From an uncultured Vibrio sp. (lineage in GTDB: Bacteria; Pseudomonadota; Gammaproteobacteria; Enterobacterales; Vibrionaceae), in contig NZ_OY776222.1 in assembly GCF_963675395.1 (NCBI RefSeq), positions 1-64,000 of the forward strand: a stretch of DNA of 64,000 nucleotides. The letters run 5' to 3'. Below are positions 57,093-64,000 of this stretch, piece after piece. How positions within the stretch are numbered: position 1 is the first letter of the stretch; each line of letters starts with the position of its first letter. Both the position numbers and the translations under genes were made by a program. Below the pieces are notes generated by a model that was given only the letters and a program-made list of their open reading frames with translations, ran no database searches and was not told the origin of the DNA.

Positions 57093-57142
57093 AATGTTTT
57101 TCAGGCATTGATAGTATTCACGTTCAAGTTGGAGGCCTTCTT

Positions 57143-57283
57143 ATGGCTAAAAAAAGTAGCAAAAAATTAGAAAAAGAAAAGAAACAATCTGAGCAAAATA
57201 ATGCAGCGATTAAACAAAAAACTCGACGCCGTATTGAAGATATTATGGAACAAAGAGAATTCGATAAATTATTTGACCTCTAA
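57143..57283 (+). CDS. 46-aa highly charged protein
   Basis: GGAGG lies 8 nt before ATG 57143. The N-terminal half is Lys-rich, and the C-terminal RRRIEDIMEQREFDKLFDL resembles the PA3496/DUF3545-type short proteins that end in a conserved acidic/basic helix. It is probably the third gene of the cold-shock-linked cluster. Confidence 0.6.
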   Translation: MAKKSSKKLEKEKKQSEQNNAAIKQKTRRRIEDIMEQREFDKLFDL

Positions 57284-57483
57284 AGCGCTTCATCATCGTC
57301 TTTTCTTCATGTCCAGTGTAAGGTAACGCCACCTGCCTTTCACTCACATGAACAGTGCCACCTCAAAACAAACCTACTTTTCATGCCATCTATACTGGCT
57401 ACAATTCGCTTATTCCCCTCTCTCAGTGATACCAATAAACCTCTAGTCAAATTGATAATTTTGCGTATAATCGCAGCCGTTTG

Positions 57484-57550
57484 CTTCGTATAACCCCAAT
57501 GATATGGTTTGGGGGTCTCTACCAGCTCCCGCAAAGTGCTGATTACGAAG
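57484..57550 (+). ncRNA. adenine riboswitch (purine aptamer)
   Basis: Terminal stem CTTCGTA/TACGAAG, P2 CCCCAA/TTGGGG with the TGATATGG loop, and L3 CCGCAAA. The specificity nucleotide in GATTACG is U, which selects adenine over guanine (GACTACG). It closely resembles the known add riboswitch of V. vulnificus. In that RNA, adenine binding frees the Shine-Dalgarno; the same translational mode is likely here. Confidence 0.95.
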
Positions 57551-57654
57551 AGTTGAGATCACGATGTATCTTACTCTTTGTAATAGCGTTCGACTTATTT
57601 CTATCACTACCTATTCTTAGAGTAACTGCATCCACAATACACAAAAGGTGGAAT

Positions 57655-58668
57655 ATGAACGCATTTATTCAAGATCTTCCAAAAGTAGAGTTGCACTTAC
57701 ATATCGAAGGCTCACTAGAGCCAGAGTTGCTGTTCAAGCTCGCTAAACGCAACAATATTGACATCCCATACGCATCCCCTAGTGAATTGCGTGAAGCTTA
57801 TCAGTTTGAAGATTTACAATCTTTTCTCGACCTTTACTATCAGGGGGCGAACGCTTTACGTACGGAGCAAGATTTTTATGATCTAACCTGGGAGTATTTA
57901 GAACACTGCAAGGCCGATAACGTCATTCATACGGAAATCTTTTTTGATCCTCAAACTCATACTGAGCGCGGCATTGATTTTGATACTGTGATTAATGGAA
58001 TCAGTCGCGCGCTAAAAGATGGTCAAGAGAAACTTGGAATCACTTCTCAGATCATTGCGTGTTTCCTCCGTCATCTATCGGAAGAAAGCGCAATCGAAAC
58101 GCTTCAGTCTATCCTTAAGCACCGCGACAAAATTATTGGTGTCGGCTTGGATTCTTCTGAAAAAGGGCACCCACCAGCAAAATTTGAGCGCGTGTTCCAA
58201 CAAGCGAAAGCGGCGGGTCTACTTACGGTTGCACACGCAGGTGAAGAAGGTCCAGCACAGAATATCTCTGATTCGATTGAGATGTTGCAAGTCAGCCGTG
58301 TCGATCATGGTGTGCGATGCGTGGAAAATAAAGCGTTGGTTGCCTCTCTCATCGACAGCAAAATGCCTCTTACCGTCTGCCCCCTATCGAACATTAAGCT
58401 GTGTGTCTTCGATGATATGAAGCAGCACAACATTGTCGATCTTCTTCGTCAAGGCGTTGCTGTGACTATCAACTCTGATGATCCTGCTTACTTTGGTGGT
58501 TATATGACGGACAATTTCCTCGCCGTAAGTCAGGCACATCCAATGAGCAACGATGAGATCGCGCAGTTCACTCTCAATGCCATAGAGGCAAGCTTTATTG
58601 ATGATGAAATGAAAGCCAACTATCGTTCTTTAGTTGAACAATACGTTGAACGTCATTCTTCGTTGTAA
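57655..58668 (+). CDS. add: adenosine deaminase
   Basis: Add deaminates adenosine to inosine. The 337-aa enzyme begins [15 protein letters not shown] (zinc His pair), and VAHAGEEGP holds His and catalytic Glu. DHGVRC and [10 protein letters not shown] complete the zinc-binding site. AAGGTGGAAT precedes ATG 57655. A longer frame covers the riboswitch and is not the protein. Adenine control fits the purine-salvage role. Confidence 0.96.
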   Translation: MNAFIQDLPKVELHLHIEGSLEPELLFKLAKRNNIDIPYASPSELREAYQFEDLQSFLDLYYQGANALRTEQDFYDLTWEYLEHCKADNVIHTEIFFDPQTHTERGIDFDTVINGISRALKDGQEKLGITSQIIACFLRHLSEESAIETLQSILKHRDKIIGVGLDSSEKGHPPAKFERVFQQAKAAGLLTVAHAGEEGPAQNISDSIEMLQVSRVDHGVRCVENKALVASLIDSKMPLTVCPLSNIKLCVFDDMKQHNIVDLLRQGVAVTINSDDPAYFGGYMTDNFLAVSQAHPMSNDEIAQFTLNAIEASFIDDEMKANYRSLVEQYVERHSSL

Positions 58669-58842
58669 AAGTAGAGGCAACCGGGACGGCCACAATCCAA
58701 CGTGTATGCTCAAATGGCTTTACGATTACTTTCAGAACGTTAACGTGACTTGAGTATACCCTTACAAACCCTCTGTGGTTAATGTCGCACTTAAGCGCTA
58801 GACTGACTGAGACAAATAACGAATATCAAAAGGAAGATAATT

Positions 58843-59316
58843 ATGATTCAACAAGGCCAAGCACTACCTTCTGCGACTGTCAGTGAGCTAACCGCCGATG
58901 GCATGGCAAACCATGACGTGACTGAGCTATTTGCGAATAAAAAAGTGGTGCTGTTTGCTGTTCCTGGTGCGTTCACGCCGACTTGTTCAGAAGCACACTT
59001 GCCAGGCTATGTTGTTTTGGCTGATCAGCTAAAAGCAAAAGGCGTTGATCTCATTGCATGTATCGCAACAAATGACGCGTTTGTTATGCACGCATGGGGT
59101 GAAGCTCAAAATGCTTCTGAGATTATGATGCTGGGTGACGGTGATGCTAGCTTCACTAAAGCACTTGGTTTGGAAATGGATACCGGCAGTTTTGGTGGTA
59201 TTCGCTCGCAACGTTACGCGATGATTGTTGATAATGGTGTCGTGACCACACTTAACGTCGAAGCACCAAAAGAGTTTGAAGTGAGCAACGCAGAAACGAT
59301 TCTTGCTGCGCTTTAA
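58843..59316 (+). CDS. peroxiredoxin (Prx5-type)
   Basis: The 157-aa enzyme has the peroxidatic Cys in VPGAFTPTCSEAHLPGYV, typical of the Prx5/redoxin group. It probably reduces peroxides with glutathione or thioredoxin. AAAGGAAGA precedes ATG. It is monocistronic. Confidence 0.92.
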   Translation: MIQQGQALPSATVSELTADGMANHDVTELFANKKVVLFAVPGAFTPTCSEAHLPGYVVLADQLKAKGVDLIACIATNDAFVMHAWGEAQNASEIMMLGDGDASFTKALGLEMDTGSFGGIRSQRYAMIVDNGVVTTLNVEAPKEFEVSNAETILAAL

Positions 59317-59326
59317 TTAACAAATA

Positions 59327-59355
59327 ACGCCCCGACTGAACTCGGGGCGTTATTT
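59327..59355 (+). terminator. terminator of the peroxiredoxin gene
   Basis: AACGCCCCGA/TCGGGGCGTT stem followed by ATTTTA. Confidence 0.8.
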
Positions 59356-59473
59356 TATGTGTATTGGTAGTTGATGCCACCTCTTTGCCCGATGGAATGA
59401 ATAGAAAGAATGACTCGATAATTGCTAGAAACTGCAATTACAAACACATTGTTAACATGAGAAAAGATAAAAA

Positions 59474-59516
59474 ACGTCCGCACTCAGGCGGGTTAATAAA
59501 AACACCTGTGCGGACA
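59474..59516. other. long unassigned hairpin
   Basis: GTCCGCA pairs with TGCGGAC, with an inner CAGGCG/CACCTG continuation, giving about 13 pairs over 43 bp. It is followed by CAAAACAAAAAC on the + strand, and preceded by AAAAAAC, so the minus strand has GTTTTTTATC after it, fitting a minus-strand terminator. No gene ends here. Confidence 0.5.
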
Positions 59517-59824
59517 AAACAAAAACTCAGCTCATGCTGGTGAACTGACAAATAGGGGGCAATGAAAATCAACGAAATATGACTTCCAATGAAGATAATA
59601 TTACGTCCCTAAGAGTTTATATTGTTAGCTAAAGGTCAATAATAATACGGGTGAAATAGGCAGGGAGGGAGATAAAACCGATAAATAAATCGCTTTAAAA
59701 AACAAAATCAAAAATATAGAGAAAAACATAACCCCCTTTTATATCTGCCATTAATAAGACTTATCCTTTCTCGAAGCAAAGTTAAAATCGAATATTCATT
59801 GAAAGTAGTGATATCAATAGAGCT

Positions 59825-59918
59825 ATACCCAAATAACCTCGTGATGCTTGGTTCAGCATGAAATACTCAGAAAGAGCCGTTGATAAATTAGAGTGTACAA
59901 AGTTATGGCATTGGGTAT
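59825..59918. repeat. 94-bp intergenic repeat with 8-bp inverted ends
   Basis: ATACCCAA at the left and TTGGGTAT at the right bound an element that begins ...TAACCTCGTGATGCTTGGTTCAGCA. I recall similar TACCCAA-bounded repeats in other Vibrio genomes. The surrounding 59317-59981 region has no gene that I can support. Confidence 0.5.
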
Positions 59919-59981
59919 TTATGAACTTAAGAAAACAGAAAAACTGCGCACCAACAACGGGTACGCAGGGTAACCTCTAGA

Positions 59982-60839
59982 TCAAGATTTTGGTTTTAAC
60001 GCGTTATCAATATCTTCTGCACTATGTCGCTCGGCAACAAACTCACCGTCTTCTCCCCACGTTCGGTTAACGATACGACCACGTTTTACCGCTTCTCGTT
60101 GATCAATAGCTTTGGCCCAGCGAACCACATGCTCATAGCTGTTAACATCTAAAAACTCTGCTGCATCGTAAGCTCGTCCCAACACTAGGTTGCCATACCA
60201 AGGCCAAGTGGCAATATCCGCGATACTGTATTCATCTCCACCTAAAAACTCATTCTTAGCTAAGCGCTTGTCCAAAACGTCCAGCTGACGTTTTGCTTCC
60301 ATGGTAAATCGGTTGATCGGATACTCAAACTTCTCTGGTGCATAGGCGTAGAAATGCCCAAAACCACCGCCCAGATATGGCGCAGAACCTTGTAGCCAGA
60401 ACAACCAGTTCATCACTTCCGCTCGCTTTGCCCCCTCTTTAGGTAACAACAGGCCAAATTTCTCAGCTAGGTAGAAAAGAATGTTGCCAGATTCAAAAAC
60501 ATTCACTGGATCTTTGCCTGAGCGATCGACTAGCGCAGGAATTTTTGAATTTGGGTTTACTGCGACAAACCCAGAGCCAAACTGATCGCTATCACCAATT
60601 TTGATCAAATGTGCGTCGTATTCCGCCTCTTTCACGCCAGCCGCCAACAGCTCTTCAAACATGATGGTGACTTTCTGACCGTTTGGAGTCCCCATGGAAT
60701 ACAACTGGAATGGGTGCCCACCAACGGGTAACTCTTGCTCAAAACGTGCGCCTGAGTCCGGGCGGTTTATGCTTGCCCATTGACCGCCATTTTCACTGTC
60801 ATTTGTCCAAACTTTTGGAGGTATGTACTCGTTTGACAT
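59982..60839 (-). CDS. yghU: YghU-like glutathione S-transferase
   Basis: The 285-aa GST family protein matches the YghU/YfcG group of disulfide reductases: PPKVWTNDSENGGQWASINRP, FQLYSMGTPNGQKVTIMFEE, and SKIPALVDRSG (thioredoxin-like cis-Pro). The C-terminal helical domain is at about 130-280. It is longer than classical GSTs because of its extended N-terminus. Confidence 0.9.
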   Translation of the reverse strand: MSNEYIPPKVWTNDSENGGQWASINRPDSGARFEQELPVGGHPFQLYSMGTPNGQKVTIMFEELLAAGVKEAEYDAHLIKIGDSDQFGSGFVAVNPNSKIPALVDRSGKDPVNVFESGNILFYLAEKFGLLLPKEGAKRAEVMNWLFWLQGSAPYLGGGFGHFYAYAPEKFEYPINRFTMEAKRQLDVLDKRLAKNEFLGGDEYSIADIATWPWYGNLVLGRAYDAAEFLDVNSYEHVVRWAKAIDQREAVKRGRIVNRTWGEDGEFVAERHSAEDIDNALKPKS

Positions 60840-61051
60840 TGCTATTCCTTATCGTGTTTGAATACGCCTTTAGCTAATGGGATCAGTGGATTCTCACTCA
60901 TCCGCATCTTAAATTCATTAAGTTGTAATCAAAATATTAGGTCGCAACAAAGAATTTAAAGTCCTTGAGAGGTATTTGATTAGAACCTTTGGTTATGGGT
61001 TTTTCTTTTGCGATATAAGATAAATCAAGCAGATAAGGTCTGAGAGGGGAA

Positions 61052-61078
61052 AAAGCCGCCCCATGAAGGGACGGCGTG
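61052..61078 (-). terminator. terminator of the FabG-like gene
   Basis: On the minus strand GCCGTCCC/GGGGCGGC (one G-U pair) with TTTTTCCCC after. Confidence 0.75.
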
Positions 61079-61084
61079 AAGAGA

Positions 61085-61804
61085 TTATAAAACTAAACCG
61101 CCATCTATTTTCAGGACTTGTCCGGTGATGAACTCACTCTTATCGGATGCTAAAAAGGCGACACCATTGGCAATATCTCGAACTGAGCCCATTCTTCCTA
61201 AAGGTGTTTTTCCTTCCATCATTTTGATCACTTTCTCTGGCAGGTCTTTGGTCATATCGGTGACAATGAATCCGGGAGCAACGCAATTCACCCGTATTTG
61301 TGCGCCTTTTCGAGCGAGTTCTTTCGCCCACCCTTTACTCATTGATATAACGCCGCCTTTACTTGCAGCATAGTTACTCTGACCAATATTCCCATCGGTA
61401 CCGACGATAGACGAGATATTCACAATGCTCCCAGTACCTTGGTTTAGCATGACCGGAGCGACGCTCTGAGTTAACAAAAAGACCGCTTTTAGGTTTACAT
61501 CAATGACGCTGTCCCAATCTTTCTCCAGCATATCCTGAAGTAAAGCGTCTCGAGTAATACCTGCATTGTTCACGAGTACATCAATGCGATGATGTTGCTG
61601 AATAACACTCTCTACGACTTCATTAACCCCTTTGGAGTCACATAAATTAACTTGATAGCTCGTGAGCTTGGGTGACTGGCTCCATTCGACAGGAGAGATA
61701 TCTAATCCGATGACATCAAAGCCATCTTCCAGTAATTGCTCACAAATCGCTCTTCCAATACCGCGAGCGGCACCCGTGACAATGGCTACTTTGTCATTTT
61801 TCAT
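61085..61804 (-). CDS. 3-oxoacyl-ACP reductase-like short-chain dehydrogenase
   Basis: The 239-aa SDR has TGAARGIGRAI, NNAG, Ser in NISSIVG and YAASKGG. It resembles FabG/PhaB proteins and has GGLVL at the end. It is an NADP(H) reductase of 3-ketoacyl groups or similar. The start is ATG 61804 with AGGAA upstream. The frame extends to 61885 without RBS. Its lone location suggests a role apart from the fab operon. Confidence 0.88.
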   Translation of the reverse strand: MKNDKVAIVTGAARGIGRAICEQLLEDGFDVIGLDISPVEWSQSPKLTSYQVNLCDSKGVNEVVESVIQQHHRIDVLVNNAGITRDALLQDMLEKDWDSVIDVNLKAVFLLTQSVAPVMLNQGTGSIVNISSIVGTDGNIGQSNYAASKGGVISMSKGWAKELARKGAQIRVNCVAPGFIVTDMTKDLPEKVIKMMEGKTPLGRMGSVRDIANGVAFLASDKSEFITGQVLKIDGGLVL

Positions 61805-62109
61805 CTCGGTGTTCCTATATTTTTGCGAATACAGCCTGCGCTTAAGTACTTGTTCCTGTATCCTCTTAGCTTGTCGTTCTAGCACGCCTTTGCGTCGCTA
61901 ATAAAACTATAGATAAATTCTAAGGACGAGTTGTGAGCGAACCGATACAATTGGTCGGTATTTATTCAACACACCCGTATATCAGAGCGTTTATCTCATC
62001 TTTTTCGAACAAATTTTCATGCACTCTTTTCTGAGATTTTAAGTCGGTTTGGAGTGTGGCACGTACAATAAGAATACATTGTGTTAAAAATAGGTCTTGG
62101 AATTTCAGC

Positions 62110-62766
62110 ATGTTGAATATGAATTTTACTCAGAGAATTGTGATTGAAACAACTCAACAAGCATGGCTCGCCAGCCCGGCTGCGGGCGTTTGGCGTAAGC
62201 CACTAGAGCGTGAAGCGAAAGAATCAGGACACACCACCAGTATTGTAAAATATGAAGCTGGATCACGCTTTGCGACGCATTACCATCCGTTTGGTGAGGA
62301 AATTTTCGTACTAGAAGGCGTGTTTTCTGATGAAAATGGTGATTACCCTGCTGGCACTTACATTCGCAATCCACCAGGTAGCCATCATGCTCCCTTCAGT
62401 CAAGAAGGGTGTGTCATCCTGGTGAAACTGAATCAGTTTGACCCTCAAGATCTTACTGAAGTACGCATAGATACCAACAAATCAGAGTGGAAGCCGGGAA
62501 TTGGTGGGTTGCAAGTCATACCTCTGCATGACTTTGAAAACGAACGTGTCGCGCTTGTGAAGTGGCCGAAGGGCGAACAGTTTCAACATCACCGACACTT
62601 TGGTGGTGAAGAAATTTTGGTTTTATCTGGCGAGCTTAAAGATGAACTCGGCATCTATCCCAAGCATACCTGGATGAGAGCTCCACATTTGAGTGAACAC
62701 ACTCCGTTTGTCGAGGTGGATACCGTGATTTGGGTCAAGACTGGGCATTTACCGGTTCACAATTAA
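62110..62766 (+). CDS. double-cupin (ChrR-like) protein
   Basis: Two homologous cupin modules are seen: HYHPFGEEIFVLEGVFSDENG and HHRHFGGEEILVLSGELKDELG (first 20 residues are the core of each). Both have His and Glu metal ligands. It resembles the cupin part of ChrR anti-sigma factors, but without the zinc anti-sigma domain. The start is ATG 62110 or 62119. The function is unknown. Confidence 0.82.
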   Translation: MLNMNFTQRIVIETTQQAWLASPAAGVWRKPLEREAKESGHTTSIVKYEAGSRFATHYHPFGEEIFVLEGVFSDENGDYPAGTYIRNPPGSHHAPFSQEGCVILVKLNQFDPQDLTEVRIDTNKSEWKPGIGGLQVIPLHDFENERVALVKWPKGEQFQHHRHFGGEEILVLSGELKDELGIYPKHTWMRAPHLSEHTPFVEVDTVIWVKTGHLPVHN

Positions 62767-62767
62767 A

Positions 62768-62795
62768 AAGGCTCGTACGCCCAGATACGAGCCGA
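62768..62795 (-). terminator. terminator of ydcH-like gene
   Basis: GGCTCGTA/TACGAGCC with TTTTTAATT on the minus strand. It also lies just after the double-cupin stop on the + strand. Confidence 0.82.
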
Positions 62796-62809
62796 TACTC
62801 ATCAGCTGG

Positions 62810-63049
62810 CTATGCGCCCATGATCTTGGAATGTAACCAATCTTTCAGTTCAGCACGATTATGTTTCAGTATATTCATCTCGTGATCATCTATGGGGTTA
62901 CCTTGCAGTTCCAAAACACGTATTTCTTTATCCAAGGCGTTGTAGTTTCTCACGTTTTCAGCAAAGGACGTATCATTTGCTGACAGATGGGAGATGGTAT
63001 CTGAATGTTCTGGAAATTCATGAGTTAATGAGTGATTTTCACCTAACAT
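62810..63049 (-). CDS. YdcH family protein (DUF465)
   Basis: This 79-aa helical protein has the DUF465 pattern (NALDKEIRVLELQGNPIDDHEMNILKHNRAELKDWL), forming an antiparallel helical hairpin. Members are small soluble proteins with unknown roles. Its RBS region reads AAGAGG before ATG. Confidence 0.82.
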   Translation of the reverse strand: MLGENHSLTHEFPEHSDTISHLSANDTSFAENVRNYNALDKEIRVLELQGNPIDDHEMNILKHNRAELKDWLHSKIMGA

Positions 63050-63592
63050 ATAGACCTCTTGATGGTGGTTGATGTATATGTTTGCTCACATTTTAAGCAG
63101 CTCAATAATAACCATAGCATTACATTGAACAATATATCGTCGAATTGTCCACACTTTTACTTACTTTTAACCTCAAACAAAATTGAAGTCCTCATCACGA
63201 TTGCCCTGAGACTTTTCGAGCAAGTCAGATCGCTAAAAGTTCCTTCGCAATAAATTATTTTTTCCTTCAAATCAACTTTCTACAGTAAGTGCCTGTTTTT
63301 ATTCACGCCACAACAAATGACGTAATACCTTCCCCCTCGCTCCTATTTGATGGTTCGAAAAGTTAGGTCTATCTTTCAGACAAAGGCATCAACTTTGTAG
63401 CATTAATGCACTCTAAATCAGCAACTTTTGAAAGTGCAGATTTAAAGAGATTCAAAGTGTCGAAGACGTAATATAACAAGTTAACCTGCTACGAAGAGTT
63501 GATCACAACCATTCTGAAAGTCGCGATACCACTCAGACTGATTAGGAAAGATAAGTCCGTCTATCGCGCTAAGCTACAGAGGGGTTATCAGG
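63050..63592. other. 543-bp gene-free region
   Basis: AT-rich intergenic DNA with no recognisable gene, RNA or repeat, between the divergent ydcH-like gene (-) and the right-edge gene (+). It probably holds both promoters. Confidence 0.5.
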
Positions 63593-64000
63593 ATGAACAT
63601 TCGAATAACAAGGGGACTCGTCATTACGGGCTTGGCTGTCCTAGTTTCCTATTTTCCCGCTTACTACTCTTACGCGGCAACATCACCAAACTGCAATAAC
63701 ATACTGGCAAACAACCGAACCACTGTCTCACAAAAAATGGTGGCGTTACTCGGTAAGGACATTACTAAATCCAATCGAATTACCACCGTAGTTCCGACAG
63801 CGAAAAATCCGTTCGTAACAGAAGAGTTGGTATCAGTTTCTAATCACGTTTCACCCAATAGTCGCTATCCAAAACGCACGCTAAAAGACATTCAACGGAT
63901 GAGAACTAATTTGGCGCAAGCTGCGAAAGAGGCTGAGCGATTGAAAGGTACCTATGAATTAGCCTTTGTCAGCCTCGTCGATGGCTATTGTAAGTTTTCA
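63593..64000 (+). CDS. exported protein, truncated by the window edge
   Basis: GAGGGG lies 8 nt before ATG 63593. The first 28 residues form a signal peptide (RGLVITGLAVLVSYFPAYYSYAA), and the 108 following residues look like an ordered helical domain with two Cys (SPNCNN, GYCKF). No stop is reached. Such a region could be the sensor part of a larger signalling protein or a secreted protein; I recognise no family. Confidence 0.65.
   Translation, partial: MNIRITRGLVITGLAVLVSYFPAYYSYAATSPNCNNILANNRTTVSQKMVALLGKDITKSNRITTVVPTAKNPFVTEELVSVSNHVSPNSRYPKRTLKDIQRMRTNLAQAAKEAERLKGTYELAFVSLVDGYCKFS

Noticed and set aside
57481..57654. N-terminal extension of the add frame
   Set aside because: It overlays the adenine riboswitch. 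The RBS and family N-terminus put the start at 57655.
63059..63253. 64-aa plus frame after the ydcH-like gene
   Set aside because: It is biased toward AT-rich codons, has no RBS, and no family similarity is seen.

Overview
The window reads as part of a Vibrio genome, most likely the smaller chromosome of a Harveyi-clade species. The signs are luxP/luxQ AI-2 receptor genes, a Qrr small RNA, the VemP-SecDF2 export-monitoring locus, a napFDABC cluster beside narPQ, a phaBAPC polyester operon and an adenine riboswitch on add. The sequence is moderately AT-rich and almost wholly chromosomal. I saw no rRNA, tRNA, CRISPR array, prophage or intact insertion sequence.

Layout. 0-3.6 kb: a decayed 3' end of an RND efflux gene, dCMP deaminase, pepT, a DUF6279 lipoprotein and a 57-residue small gene. 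3.6-10.9 kb: nitrate respiration, with narQP divergent from napFDABC plus a 44-residue membrane peptide of the TIGR02808 type. 11.0-15.2 kb: polyhydroxybutyrate operon phaBAPC. 16-21 kb: LysE exporter, secD2F2 preceded by the arrest peptide gene vemP, and an SH3 protein. 21-27 kb: Lrp regulators, an EamA transporter, a PilZ protein and a MarR-HlyD-DUF2955 export operon with a palindromic operator pair. 27-31 kb: luxPQ. 31-38 kb: yceH-GIY-YIG, tmaR, a MATE pump, an oxidoreductase and a long-form GAPDH. 38-45 kb: amino-acid exporters and their regulators, an AarF-family kinase, a MgtE-type Mg2+ transporter, and an intergenic Qrr sRNA with a sigma-54 promoter and LuxO boxes. 45-53 kb: HD hydrolase, lipase-like hydrolase, FMN riboswitch-ribB, a thiol peroxidase, DUF3429, dsbA, a glycogen-binding protein and a dgkA-eptA pair. 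53-64 kb: an oxidoreductase, YccF, pirin, cold-shock gene with three tiny following genes, adenine riboswitch-add, peroxiredoxin, yghU, a FabG-like reductase, a double cupin, ydcH, and a truncated exported protein at the right edge.

The genes form several coherent circuits. NarQ/NarP face the nap promoter, which carries FNR-like and NarP-like sites. LuxP/LuxQ feed the LuxO pathway that would drive the Qrr RNA found 14 kb away. VemP senses Sec export and controls SecDF2 translation. EptA makes diacylglycerol that DgkA can recycle. Two metabolite riboswitches (FMN, adenine) control ribB and add. The least explained parts are the small-gene cluster after the cold-shock gene, a stop-interrupted reading frame near 54.8 kb, several palindromic intergenic repeats, and a few sub-60-residue genes.
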